NCBI GenBank assembly: GCA_944389505.1
Contig: CALXMP010000006.1
Location: 1 to 64,000 of the forward strand
Length of the DNA stretch: 64,000 bases
Direction: 5' to 3'
DNA from: an uncultured Spirochaetaceae bacterium
Lineage (GTDB): Bacteria > Spirochaetota > Spirochaetia > Sphaerochaetales > Sphaerochaetaceae
The notes under the pieces were generated by a model. The model saw only the letters and a program-made list of their open reading frames with translations, searched no databases and was not told the origin of the DNA. This document shows positions 9,140-16,139 of the stretch, one piece after another (within the stretch, counting starts at the first letter, position 1; each line of letters begins with the position of its first letter). Position numbers and translations under genes: made by a program.

Positions 9140-10070
9140 TTGTTTCCTCCTTGTGGCCCATTGTCCTCTCGAGAGCCTTCTTTCTAGCACCTTTTGCGCT
9201 TGCCATTGCTCTTGTCTGCGCAACGGTGAGGGAGATTATGACGAGGATGCCGGTAAGCAGCTTGAAGTCATTCGGGGTTATTCCTATCAGGTAGCCGTAC
9301 TTCCTTCCGAGGAACATGAGTGCTTTGTATATGATTCCTCCCAGGATTGCGCGGAGCGTGATGAGCGAGATCCTGTTTGATGAGAATAGGAATTCTCCGA
9401 TCATTATGGCAGCCAGTCCCTGGACGACCATTCCCTGGCCGAGGTTTGCATCTGCGAATCCCTGGTACTGGGCAAGAAGCGCACCGGAGAGCGCGATAAG
9501 ACCATTTGAGAGTCCTACGCCGATAAGCTTCAGCGTTGCAGGATTCATTCCCTGGGAGAGTATGACCTGCTCATTGCCTCCAAGAGCGCCGAGCGCAAGA
9601 CCAAGATCTGTGCGGAAGAAGAGATCCATGATGACTTTGACAGCAAGTACGAATATGAGCGTGCCCAGAAGCGAGGCGAAGGCCTGAGGCAGGAATGAGA
9701 ATGCCTCGGGGAATAATCTGTAGAGTGTATCAACGCGGACAAGCGAGACATTGGCTTTATTGCCGAGTATTCTGAGGTTGACGGAGTAGAGCATAGTCAT
9801 CGTGAGAATACCTGCAAGGAGCCCGGGTATGCGCAGCTTGTTGTGTATCGATGCAGTGACAAGTCCGCAGAGCACGCCTGCAAGGAATGCCAGCACGAGT
9901 CCCGCCGTGATCCCAAGTCCACCGACTATGCACATTGTGGCCACCGCGGCGCCCGTTGCCACCGATCCATCGCATGTAAGATCCGCGAAATCAAGGATCC
10001 TATAGCTTATCAGGATGCCTAGAACCATTATGGAGAAGATAAGACCTTCTACGAAAATTCCTTCAATCAT
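9132..10070 (-). CDS. ABC transporter permease (BPD_transp_2 type)
   Basis: A 312-residue integral membrane subunit with about 8-9 hydrophobic segments and the LivH/RbsC-like pattern (YRILDFADLTCDGSVATGAA near residue 25). It should form the channel for the periplasmic binding proteins encoded upstream. The gene follows a terminator-like hairpin 31 bases upstream that probably lowers its expression relative to the binding proteins, as is typical for importers. It is translationally coupled to the ATPase gene. Confidence 0.92.
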   Translation of the reverse strand: MIEGIFVEGLIFSIMVLGILISYRILDFADLTCDGSVATGAAVATMCIVGGLGITAGLVLAFLAGVLCGLVTASIHNKLRIPGLLAGILTMTMLYSVNLRILGNKANVSLVRVDTLYRLFPEAFSFLPQAFASLLGTLIFVLAVKVIMDLFFRTDLGLALGALGGNEQVILSQGMNPATLKLIGVGLSNGLIALSGALLAQYQGFADANLGQGMVVQGLAAIMIGEFLFSSNRISLITLRAILGGIIYKALMFLGRKYGYLIGITPNDFKLLTGILVIISLTVAQTRAMASAKGARKKALERTMGHKEETNA

Positions 10071-10100
10071 TTTTCTTTTCCAATTCCTAATCAGTCAAAG

Positions 10101-10130
10101 CAGAAGACCGCCAGGTGGCGGCCTCTGCTG
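10101..10130 (-). terminator. attenuator between binding protein and permease genes
   Basis: On the minus strand, GAGGCCGCC and GGCGGTCTTC pair (9 bp with G-U pairs possible only on this strand) around ACCT, followed by a T-rich run. It sits 15 bases after the binding-protein stop and before the permease, and so should cut downstream transcript levels. Confidence 0.6.
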
Positions 10131-10145
10131 TATTCTAGCATATGA

Positions 10146-11150
10146 TTATTTCTCTGTCTTCACTCCGTCCTGGATTATGACAGCTGCAGAATCCAGAAAA
10201 TCCTGCGGAATCGTGATTCCGAGTGCCTCGGCTGTGTCGAGATTGAACCAGAGCTCGAAATCTGCCGGATCGGAGAGGAAGACTGTTCCGAGGGATCCCG
10301 GATTCTCTCCATTGTGGATCTTCTCGATGAGCTTTCCGACCTCAACACCTATTGAGTTGTAGTTGAAGCCCCATGCGATCAGACAGTTGAGTCCATCGAC
10401 TCCGGAAGGATCTGCGGAGAAGAGCGGCTTTCCAGCCTTCGTGCAGACATCATCGATAGCTGCGAGCGCTGAAATGACGTTGTTGTCTGTTGCGATGTAG
10501 ATCGCATCGACGCGGTCGATGATTGACTGTGTAGCCATCATTACCTCTGAGGAGTTGGATACTGCAACCTCTACGAACTCAAGTCCGAGCTTCTCACATG
10601 CAGCCTTTGCCTGCTCCATGAGCACAACACCGTTCTGCTCGCCTGAGGAGTAGACGTTTCCGATTGTCTTTGCACCTGTTATATCAGCAAGAAGCTGGAT
10701 CTGGGATTCTACAGGATTCATATCGGAGACACCGCAGACATTGCTTTCCGGATCTGCTGTGTAGTTATCTGCGACAAGGCCGGCGGATGCGGGATCTGTT
10801 ACTGCTGCGAAGAGGACAGGTCTGTCAGAGAAGATATTGGCAAGAGCCTGTGCCGATGCTGTTCCGATTCCGAGAACTATATCGCAGTCCTCGCTCTTGA
10901 ACTGCTGGGCGATTGATGCTGCTGTTGAGATATCGCCCTGGGCATTCTGGAAATCATAGCGGACAGGGATGCCTGTACCTGAGAGATAGTCCTGCATTCC
11001 TACTTCCACTGCATCGAGTGCAGCATGGGAAAGAAGCTTCGATACACCTATGAGAACCGTTCCGTCATCTGCGGAGCTTTCCTGGCTTCCTCCCGCGATA
11101 AGAGCAAAAGATGCGGCAAGGACAACCATGAGCGCAAGTATTTTTTTCAT
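10146..11150 (-). CDS. ABC substrate-binding protein 1 (TrpX-like, PF04392 type)
   Basis: A 334-residue periplasmic protein. A signal peptide (MKKILALMVVLAASFALIAG) is followed by GSQESS; there is no lipobox Cys, so it may be soluble or anchored by an uncleaved signal. Typical family phrases are present: IGVSKLLSHAALDAVE, ISTAASIAQQF and IGTASAQALANIF. The start was placed at the ATG after GGGAGGTTTT; the open frame upstream is not needed. It has its own promoter (TTGAAT, 17 bases, TATATT). It is about half identical by eye to the paralogue encoded upstream. The substrate could be tryptophan or another small aromatic; a TrpR gene occurs elsewhere in the window. Confidence 0.9.
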   Translation of the reverse strand: MKKILALMVVLAASFALIAGGSQESSADDGTVLIGVSKLLSHAALDAVEVGMQDYLSGTGIPVRYDFQNAQGDISTAASIAQQFKSEDCDIVLGIGTASAQALANIFSDRPVLFAAVTDPASAGLVADNYTADPESNVCGVSDMNPVESQIQLLADITGAKTIGNVYSSGEQNGVVLMEQAKAACEKLGLEFVEVAVSNSSEVMMATQSIIDRVDAIYIATDNNVISALAAIDDVCTKAGKPLFSADPSGVDGLNCLIAWGFNYNSIGVEVGKLIEKIHNGENPGSLGTVFLSDPADFELWFNLDTAEALGITIPQDFLDSAAVIIQDGVKTEK

Positions 11151-11168
11151 AAAACCTCCCTGAAGGAT

Positions 11169-11204
11169 AGCTATGAATATAGCTGAAGCGTGTATTTGAT
11201 TCAA
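11169..11204 (-). promoter_or_regulatory. promoter of binding protein 1 with inverted repeat
   Basis: Minus strand TTGAAT (11199-11204), 17 bases, TATATT (11176-11181). An inverted repeat AGCTAT-GAAT-ATAGCT (11169-11184) overlaps the -10 and could be an operator. Confidence 0.55.
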
Positions 11205-11241
11205 TGTTGCGTATGCACGTTTCGGAATAATTATGCACAAA

Positions 11242-12186
11242 CTATTCGATTATGTACTTTGCTCTGCCAAGTATGTCCTCAGGTATATCCAGCCCCAGCT
11301 TTTCTGCCGTAGCTAGGTTCACATAGAGTTCGAGATCGGTGAGATACTCCGTCCCTATATCCTCGCAGCTCTCTCCATTGATGAGCCTCTTGACGATTTC
11401 CCCTGTAAGGCGTCCTGATGCGTAGTAGTCGAATCCGCCTGCAAGGAGCACTTCCGTTCCTTCTGCAGATGTTACATCAGCGCTGAAGAGAGGAACTGAT
11501 GCATCGCTGCAGACATCCGAAAGTGATGCTATTGCTGATACAACGGTATTATCGATAGCGACATACATAGCATCGACCCTGTCAATGATGGATAACGCTG
11601 CCATCCTGACCTCTGATGAGTTGGATACCGATGCGGTCACGAGTTCCGTTCCGTTCTCCCTGCATATCGCGGCCATCTGCTCCATAGCGGAGATGCCATT
11701 CGCCTCGCCGGATGTATAGACCATACCGATACGCTCTGCTCCTGTAATCTCTTCTATCAGTCTGTAATGCTCGGCAGCAGGGACCTGGTCAGAGACTCCG
11801 CAGACATTTGGAAGTCCATCAAGTCCTGCGGCTTTGACATCTGTTACGGAGGAATAGATTACGGGGATATCATCAAATACATTAGCAAGTGCCTGCGCCG
11901 TCGGAGTTGCGATGCCGATCACGAGATCCTTGCCTTCGGTCCTGAAGAGCTGTGCTATCGAAGCGGCTGTGCTTATCTCTCCGTTCGCATTCTGCACTTC
12001 GATATCCGCATCGATGCCAGCATCCTCAAGATAGTCGCAGATACCTTTCTCAATTGCATCCAGGGCAGGGTGGGAGAGGAGCTTCGAGATTCCTATTCTC
12101 AGTGTCCCGTCTTCTCTTGCTCCTTCTGCAGCGACCGGTGCGATGATTGATATTATAATAATGATAGATAAAAGCAGTTTTCTCAT
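11242..12186 (-). CDS. ABC substrate-binding protein 2 (TrpX-like)
   Basis: A 314-residue paralogue of the next gene, with signal peptide MRKLLLSIIIIISIIAPVAA and cleavage near AEGARED; no lipobox Cys. It shares IGISKLLSHPALDAIE and EISTAASIAQLF with its neighbour. It is first in the operon (binding proteins 2 and 1, permease, ATPase, MATE). AGGAGAATCAT precedes the ATG. The promoter contains a 7-1-7 palindromic operator. Two binding proteins sharing one permease/ATPase could widen the substrate range. Confidence 0.9.
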   Translation of the reverse strand: MRKLLLSIIIIISIIAPVAAEGAREDGTLRIGISKLLSHPALDAIEKGICDYLEDAGIDADIEVQNANGEISTAASIAQLFRTEGKDLVIGIATPTAQALANVFDDIPVIYSSVTDVKAAGLDGLPNVCGVSDQVPAAEHYRLIEEITGAERIGMVYTSGEANGISAMEQMAAICRENGTELVTASVSNSSEVRMAALSIIDRVDAMYVAIDNTVVSAIASLSDVCSDASVPLFSADVTSAEGTEVLLAGGFDYYASGRLTGEIVKRLINGESCEDIGTEYLTDLELYVNLATAEKLGLDIPEDILGRAKYIIE

Positions 12187-12200
12187 ATGATTCTCCTAGT

Positions 12201-12215
12201 AGTAACAATGTTACT
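12201..12215 (-). promoter_or_regulatory. 7-1-7 palindromic operator
   Basis: AGTAACA, one base, TGTTACT is a perfect palindrome lying over the -10 edge and transcription start of the binding-protein operon. It is not a Fur consensus. A repressor site is likely; TrpR (38067-38387) is one candidate, although the CTAG half-site of E. coli TrpR operators is absent. Confidence 0.6.
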
Positions 12216-12241
12216 GTAAGAAGAATCTCTGATATAGTCAA
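12213..12241 (-). promoter_or_regulatory. promoter of the binding-protein operon
   Basis: Minus strand TTGACT (12236-12241), 17 bases, TACAGT (12213-12218), overlapped by the palindromic operator. Confidence 0.6.
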
Positions 12242-12260
12242 GATACTACGTGAAGAAACA

Positions 12261-12416
12261 TTAGAAATCTATATCGAATTTCTCGTCCTCCAGGTCCTCG
12301 TACTCGCTTTCTGAGTCTTCCTCCCCAGTGGCATTCCCTTCCACATCGGGGATTATCGAGAAGAGTTCCTCTATATCATCATCGATCTCATCATCTTCGA
12401 AGCACATGATAATCAT
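12261..12416 (-). CDS. small acidic protein (51 residues)
   Basis: A reading frame MIIMCFEDDEIDDDIEELF... ending KFDIDF, about half Asp/Glu. It has an upstream AGGA four to five bases from the ATG and lies between the terminator at 12485 and the promoter at 12241. No membrane segment or known motif is seen. The palindrome GATAAT-CAT-ATTATC (12408-12422) covers its start codon and could affect translation or bind a regulator. It could be a real small protein or chance; the strongly biased composition and isolated position favour a gene. The function is unknown. Confidence 0.5.
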   Translation of the reverse strand: MIIMCFEDDEIDDDIEELFSIIPDVEGNATGEEDSESEYEDLEDEKFDIDF

Positions 12417-12484
12417 ATTATCCTGCGTTTTCTCCGTTTGTCATGATAATTGATATTAAGAACATTCATATGATTCAGCATAAG

Positions 12485-12524
12485 AAAAGCTGCCTCGAAT
12501 GGATTGGCTTTCTTGGCAGCTTTT
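12485..12524. terminator. bidirectional terminator
   Basis: AAAAGCTGCC and GGCAGCTTTT form a perfect 10-bp stem with A/T tails on both sides and a 20-base loop. It ends the minus-strand lipoprotein transcript (stop at 12548). Confidence 0.7.
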
Positions 12525-12547
12525 GTAGAAGATTATAATGGCTGTTA

Positions 12548-13774
12548 TCAGATTGAGTCAGAAGATGAGACAGAACCTGTCATTCCAGCGTTGATTGTTA
12601 TATAGGTCTTCGGATTATATACATTGCAGATTTCTACATCTGTTTTATTCCCTTCAAGAACAGCATTTACTCCATAATATGTTCCATCCACAGCTAAAAG
12701 AACATCTCCATTATCTCCTTTAGTTCCATAAAACTCAGAGTTTTTCAGAATAAGTTCTGGCTTCGCCCCTTCCTCAGTCGCAACAACCCTGATTGGAGCT
12801 GAGTATTTTGAAATATCAGCACTTTCATCTACGGTAGCTCCGCAATTATTGAACTTGCATCCATCTACAGTGATTGTCTTTGTGCCCGCTGTTTTCATAT
12901 TGAAATTCAGTGGTACTGCTATATCCGTGAATGTGCAGTCAATGAATTCAAGTTTTCCTGGATTGTTTGTATAGAAAGGAGAATCTGTAGATTCAACAGA
13001 GCAATTGGAGATAGTAATATTTGTAGTGCCTTTTGTACCGGTGAAGTAAAGCATCCTTCCTGCGTTGGCGAGAGAACCATTTCCTTTGTTATGGCAATTA
13101 TTCATTGTTACATTGATAATATCATTATCATTCGGAAGCTGATCATCAGGCTGCCCCCACAGATATAGGTTTTCTGCATCATTTATTACTATATTTATCT
13201 CACCGCTCTCCGGGTTTTTCCAAAGATTATTGTATGTATATATTGCAAGATCCCTGTTTCCGAAATCCGCACCATTTGCGTTGATAGTGATAGACCCATT
13301 TATCTCTATTCCATGTGCATTGTATTCTTTTATTGTTTCTGCTGTGATATCAATCACTCTCTCTGCAGGATCAAGAGCTATCGCCGCTTCAACAGCTTCT
13401 TTTAGAGTTTTATAGTATTTTAATCCAATGCGTGCTTCGGAAGCATCAATGTTGGTCTTGCTATTATTGCAATATGTACAGATATCATTTTCAAAGTTAT
13501 GGCCATGTGCATTGATAGCTTCGGTTTTTTCTTCTCCGCAGATTAAGCATGTGTATAGCATTACGCCATCATCCACACAGGTCTCTGCTATAAGGACGTT
13601 ACCAGTATCCCATTGGTGTGAATGGTCTGAAATGTCATTACCGGTTCCTGGAATAAAAACAGGTATATACTGTGTACAGGAAGTAATTGCCAATACTGCG
13701 ATCAGGAGGGAAACAAGAACAGTTAAAGACTTATACCCCCCCCCCGTCGTGTGTGACTTGTAGATTTTTCTCAT
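12548..13774 (-). CDS. phase-variable lipoprotein with beta-helix-like repeats
   Basis: A 408-residue lipoprotein. The start at 13774 follows AGAGGAGAAAAA; a longer open frame upstream is unsupported. Ten Gs encode the Thr-Gly-Gly-Gly at residues 10-13, before a signal peptide ending LLIAVLAITSC. Next comes a His/Cys-rich segment with CLICGEEK and CTYCNNS (CxxC pairs) as in gut bacterial surface proteins. The remaining 250 residues carry repeats such as NITISNCSVES and LEFIDCTFTD, which look like turns of a right-handed beta-helix. The DNA is AT-rich compared with neighbours. The frame is ON at G10; 9 or 11 Gs give stops within a few codons. A Fur-like box overlaps the promoter. It is probably a surface antigen or adhesin. 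Confidence 0.8.
   Translation of the reverse strand: MRKIYKSHTTGGGYKSLTVLVSLLIAVLAITSCTQYIPVFIPGTGNDISDHSHQWDTGNVLIAETCVDDGVMLYTCLICGEEKTEAINAHGHNFENDICTYCNNSKTNIDASEARIGLKYYKTLKEAVEAAIALDPAERVIDITAETIKEYNAHGIEINGSITINANGADFGNRDLAIYTYNNLWKNPESGEINIVINDAENLYLWGQPDDQLPNDNDIINVTMNNCHNKGNGSLANAGRMLYFTGTKGTTNITISNCSVESTDSPFYTNNPGKLEFIDCTFTDIAVPLNFNMKTAGTKTITVDGCKFNNCGATVDESADISKYSAPIRVVATEEGAKPELILKNSEFYGTKGDNGDVLLAVDGTYYGVNAVLEGNKTDVEICNVYNPKTYITINAGMTGSVSSSDSI
13736..13745 (-). repeat. G10 homopolymer tract (contingency tract)
   Basis: Ten consecutive C on the plus strand (G on the coding strand) within codons 10-13 of the lipoprotein. With 11 Gs the frame reads GTA TAA; with 9 it reads GGT ATA AGT CTT TAA. 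Poly-G tracts of this size drive slipped-strand phase variation in treponemes and other host-associated bacteria. Confidence 0.8.
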
Positions 13775-13809
13775 TTTTTCTCCTCTTGTGGCAATATGAG
13801 TTTGTTTCT

Positions 13810-13824
13810 TGATAAAGATTATCA
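13810..13824 (-). promoter_or_regulatory. Fur-like box at the lipoprotein promoter
   Basis: TGATAAA, one base, ATTATCA differs by one base from the 7-1-7 Fur core and from the box upstream of nrdA. It overlaps the predicted -10. Confidence 0.5.
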
Positions 13825-13850
13825 TAATTTTTAACATAACGTCATGACAA
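13821..13850 (-). promoter_or_regulatory. predicted lipoprotein promoter
   Basis: Minus strand TTGTCA (13845-13850), 18 bases, TATGAT (13821-13826), giving a leader of about 40 bases before the ATG. Confidence 0.45.
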
Positions 13851-13919
13851 TATGAAGAAATTTCTGGGTTTCTTAAAATATGGACCTGAAACATTCTGGA
13901 ATATTAATGAATTAAACAG

Positions 13920-13950
13920 CAGGAGCTATCCTGGGATAGAATAGCCCCTG
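13920..13950 (-). terminator. terminator of the nucleosidase gene
   Basis: On the minus strand CAGGGGCTAT pairs with ATAGCTCCTG (one G-U) around an 11-base loop, followed by CTGTTTAATT. It starts 30 bases after the stop at 13980. Confidence 0.6.
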
Positions 13951-13979
13951 AGCACAATATTCAAATCATATTGCTGTGA

Positions 13980-14750
13980 TTACATATTCCCGAGCATTTC
14001 CATCACGATGCTTGCGGAGTTGTCTGCAGCCTGATCGCCGAATCCGTCATATGTCTCATGCGCAAGTCCATCGGCCTTGTCAGACATGCATCTGATTACT
14101 ACGAATGGGACCCCATACTGATAGGCAACAAGACCGACAGCAGCGCCTTCCATCTCGCAAGCGAGGGAATCGAAGCTGTCCTGGAGTACATTCACATAGC
14201 TTTCGCTTGCAACGAACTGGTCTCCTGTAGCGATATTGCCGATGAAAGCGCTATCCTCGCCAACTACATCCACAGCTGCTTTGTATGCAAGATCCGCAAG
14301 TGCTGGGTCTGCAGGTATTCTTCCGTTCCCATCGGAGCCTGCAACCGCATCCCATGTGAATCCGTCATTGCCGATATCGCCATAGTCATGCACAACAAGA
14401 TCGCTGGATACGACGATATCCATGACCTCTGTCTCATCTCCGACACCACCTGCGATTCCTGTGAAGATTATCGAGCTTACATCAAACTCATTGATAAGCG
14501 TAGCAGCACCAGCTGCGGCAAGTATCTTGCCGATTCCTGCCTTTGCAAGCACGACATCCTTTCCCTCGAGGGTTCCTACATTGTAGTCAACTCCTCCGAT
14601 AGTCACTGTCTCTTTGATATCAGCATTCTCAAGAAGGAGGCTGAGCTCATTCGACATTGCTGTGATGATTCCTATAGGACCATTCTCTGCAGCCATTGCA
14701 GGAGCTACGGCCATGATTGCGATAAGCGCGATGATAGCAAGTTTTCTCAT
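13980..14750 (-). CDS. exported 5'-methylthioadenosine/SAH nucleosidase
   Basis: A 256-residue protein with a clear cleavable signal (MRKLAIIALIAIMAVAPAMA-AE), then a full MTA/SAH nucleosidase fold: GIITAMSNEL (Glu aligning with catalytic Glu12 of E. coli Pfs), GIAGGVG, CEMEGAAVG (ribose-binding Met-Glu) and RCMSDKADG (catalytic Asp). It cleaves methylthioadenosine or S-adenosylhomocysteine to adenine plus sugar. Most homologues are cytoplasmic; an exported copy resembles Borrelia Bgp and would release adenine in the periplasm for uptake. It is a single gene with AGGAGA before the ATG and its own terminator. Confidence 0.9.
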   Translation of the reverse strand: MRKLAIIALIAIMAVAPAMAAENGPIGIITAMSNELSLLLENADIKETVTIGGVDYNVGTLEGKDVVLAKAGIGKILAAAGAATLINEFDVSSIIFTGIAGGVGDETEVMDIVVSSDLVVHDYGDIGNDGFTWDAVAGSDGNGRIPADPALADLAYKAAVDVVGEDSAFIGNIATGDQFVASESYVNVLQDSFDSLACEMEGAAVGLVAYQYGVPFVVIRCMSDKADGLAHETYDGFGDQAADNSASIVMEMLGNM

Positions 14751-14836
14751 GTTGTTTCTCCTGCTTTCTTTTTAGTCTGTATTCCAGCATTGCTCAATAT
14801 ATACTGAGCGCTTTTTCTGTCCGACATTCCGTGAAT

Positions 14837-14865
14837 TTGACAGCAGGTTTTTCACGATTTACAAT
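14837..14865 (+). promoter_or_regulatory. strong sigma70-like promoter of the kamA-type gene
   Basis: TTGACA (14837-14842), 17 bases, TACAAT (14860-14865). This leaves a leader of about 95 bases before the ATG at 14966, in which I see no known riboswitch. Confidence 0.65.
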
Positions 14866-14965
14866 TCATATATAGATTTACATCCATCCATATTATTATC
14901 CGGTTGTTCATTTGCGATGTGTTTCACAGATTGATAGCGATGTATTTTCTATAAAAGGAGGTTCA

Positions 14966-16075
14966 ATGAGGAAATGGCAGAGACTTCTTGATGAGTGCTG
15001 CAGAAGCGTTGAAGAGCTGCAGGGGATGCTCGGCCTGGATGCCGATGAGATGGAGAAGCTTCACGGCATCGAGGAGAAGTATCCCGTATGTGTCCCGGAT
15101 TATTATCTTGGGCTCATAGATCCAGCGGACAGGCAGGATCCGATACGTAAGATGGCAATTCCCGATGCGATGGAATTCTCAGAAGGCGGAAGCGCCGATA
15201 CAAGCGGGGAAGGGGATAACACTGTACTGCAGGGTATGCAGCATAAGTACAGTCAGACAGCACTGATCCTCTCGACCAACCAATGCGCCATGTACTGCAG
15301 GCACTGCTTCCGCAAGCGCCTTGTAGGTCTTTCCTCTGAAGAGATTGCGGAGACACTGCCAGAGATGGCTGAGTATGTCAGGCAGCATCCGCTGATAAAC
15401 AATATCCTCATCTCGGGCGGTGATTCATTCCTTAATTCTAATGAGATCATAAGACGGTATCTTGATGTATTTACGGAGATTCCTTCGCTGCAGTTCATAC
15501 GATTCGGGACAAGAACACCTGTCTCTTTCCCGCAGCGTATCACGGAGGATGAAGGGGAGCTTCTTTCAATTCTCAGGGAGTACAGCAGGAAGAAGCAGAT
15601 AATCGTCGTTACCCAGTTCAACCACCCGAGGGAGATCACTCCTGAATCCAGGAAGGCTGTCGATGAGCTCAGAGCTGCAGGATGCACGATACGCAATCAG
15701 ACAGTACTGCTCAAGGGCGTAAATGACGAGCCGGCTGTCCTTGCACTTCTCATGAATAAGCTCGTATCGATAGGCGTTGCTCCCTATTATGTATTCCAAT
15801 GCAGACCTGTCGAGGGCGTGCAGAACCAGTTCCAGGTTCCGATTCTGCGCGGTTCGCGCATAGTCGACCTGGCGAAAGCGGGGATGAGCGGACCTGCGAA
15901 GGCGTTCCGGTATGCGATGTCCCATCCTACAGGTAAGATTGAGATACTCGGCCAGTATGGAGACAGGATGCTGTTTAAGTATCATCAGGCGAAGTATGAC
16001 AAAGACCAGGCAAGGATATTCATCAGGGCTGTCTCCGATACGGAATGCTGGTTTGATGATCCTGATGATGTTTAG
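14966..16075 (+). CDS. KamA-family radical SAM aminomutase
   Basis: A 369-residue protein with the radical SAM motif CAMYCRHCFRKR (CxxxCxxC), the glycine-rich ISGGDSFL and the lysine 2,3-aminomutase family core (IVVTQFNHPREITPES, NQTVLLKGVND). A possible PLP lysine is in HPTGKIEI. The start follows AAAAGGAGGTTCA; the 18 codons upstream are not supported. It is shorter than clostridial KamA (about 415), nearer to EpmB/YodO-like forms. It could isomerise free L-lysine to beta-lysine (osmolyte or catabolism) or modify a protein lysine; no epmA or efp gene is nearby to decide. Confidence 0.88.
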   Translation: MRKWQRLLDECCRSVEELQGMLGLDADEMEKLHGIEEKYPVCVPDYYLGLIDPADRQDPIRKMAIPDAMEFSEGGSADTSGEGDNTVLQGMQHKYSQTALILSTNQCAMYCRHCFRKRLVGLSSEEIAETLPEMAEYVRQHPLINNILISGGDSFLNSNEIIRRYLDVFTEIPSLQFIRFGTRTPVSFPQRITEDEGELLSILREYSRKKQIIVVTQFNHPREITPESRKAVDELRAAGCTIRNQTVLLKGVNDEPAVLALLMNKLVSIGVAPYYVFQCRPVEGVQNQFQVPILRGSRIVDLAKAGMSGPAKAFRYAMSHPTGKIEILGQYGDRMLFKYHQAKYDKDQARIFIRAVSDTECWFDDPDDV

Positions 16076-16126
16076 CAGTTCTTTGCTTATAAAGCAATCA
16101 GCACTTTCCTGAAACAGCGCTAGATG

Positions 16127-16135
16127 GTATCATCC
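16127..16135 (+). promoter_or_regulatory. extended -10 giving a leaderless pdxA-like mRNA
   Basis: TGGTATCAT ends four bases before the ATG at 16140 and there is no Shine-Dalgarno, so transcription should start at or very near the A of the ATG. The -35 is weak (TTTCCT). Confidence 0.5.
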
Positions 16136-16139
16136 GGAT

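Noticed and set aside
9140-9223. Longer form of the ABC ATPase starting at 9223
   Set aside because: It would overlap the permease gene by 90 bp; the ATG at 9139 has AAGGAGG and gives the standard N-terminus.
13775-13894. Longer N-terminus (40 extra residues) of the phase-variable lipoprotein
   Set aside because: AGGAG lies just before the inner ATG at 13774, and only that start leaves a sensible signal peptide; the upstream part overlaps the promoter.
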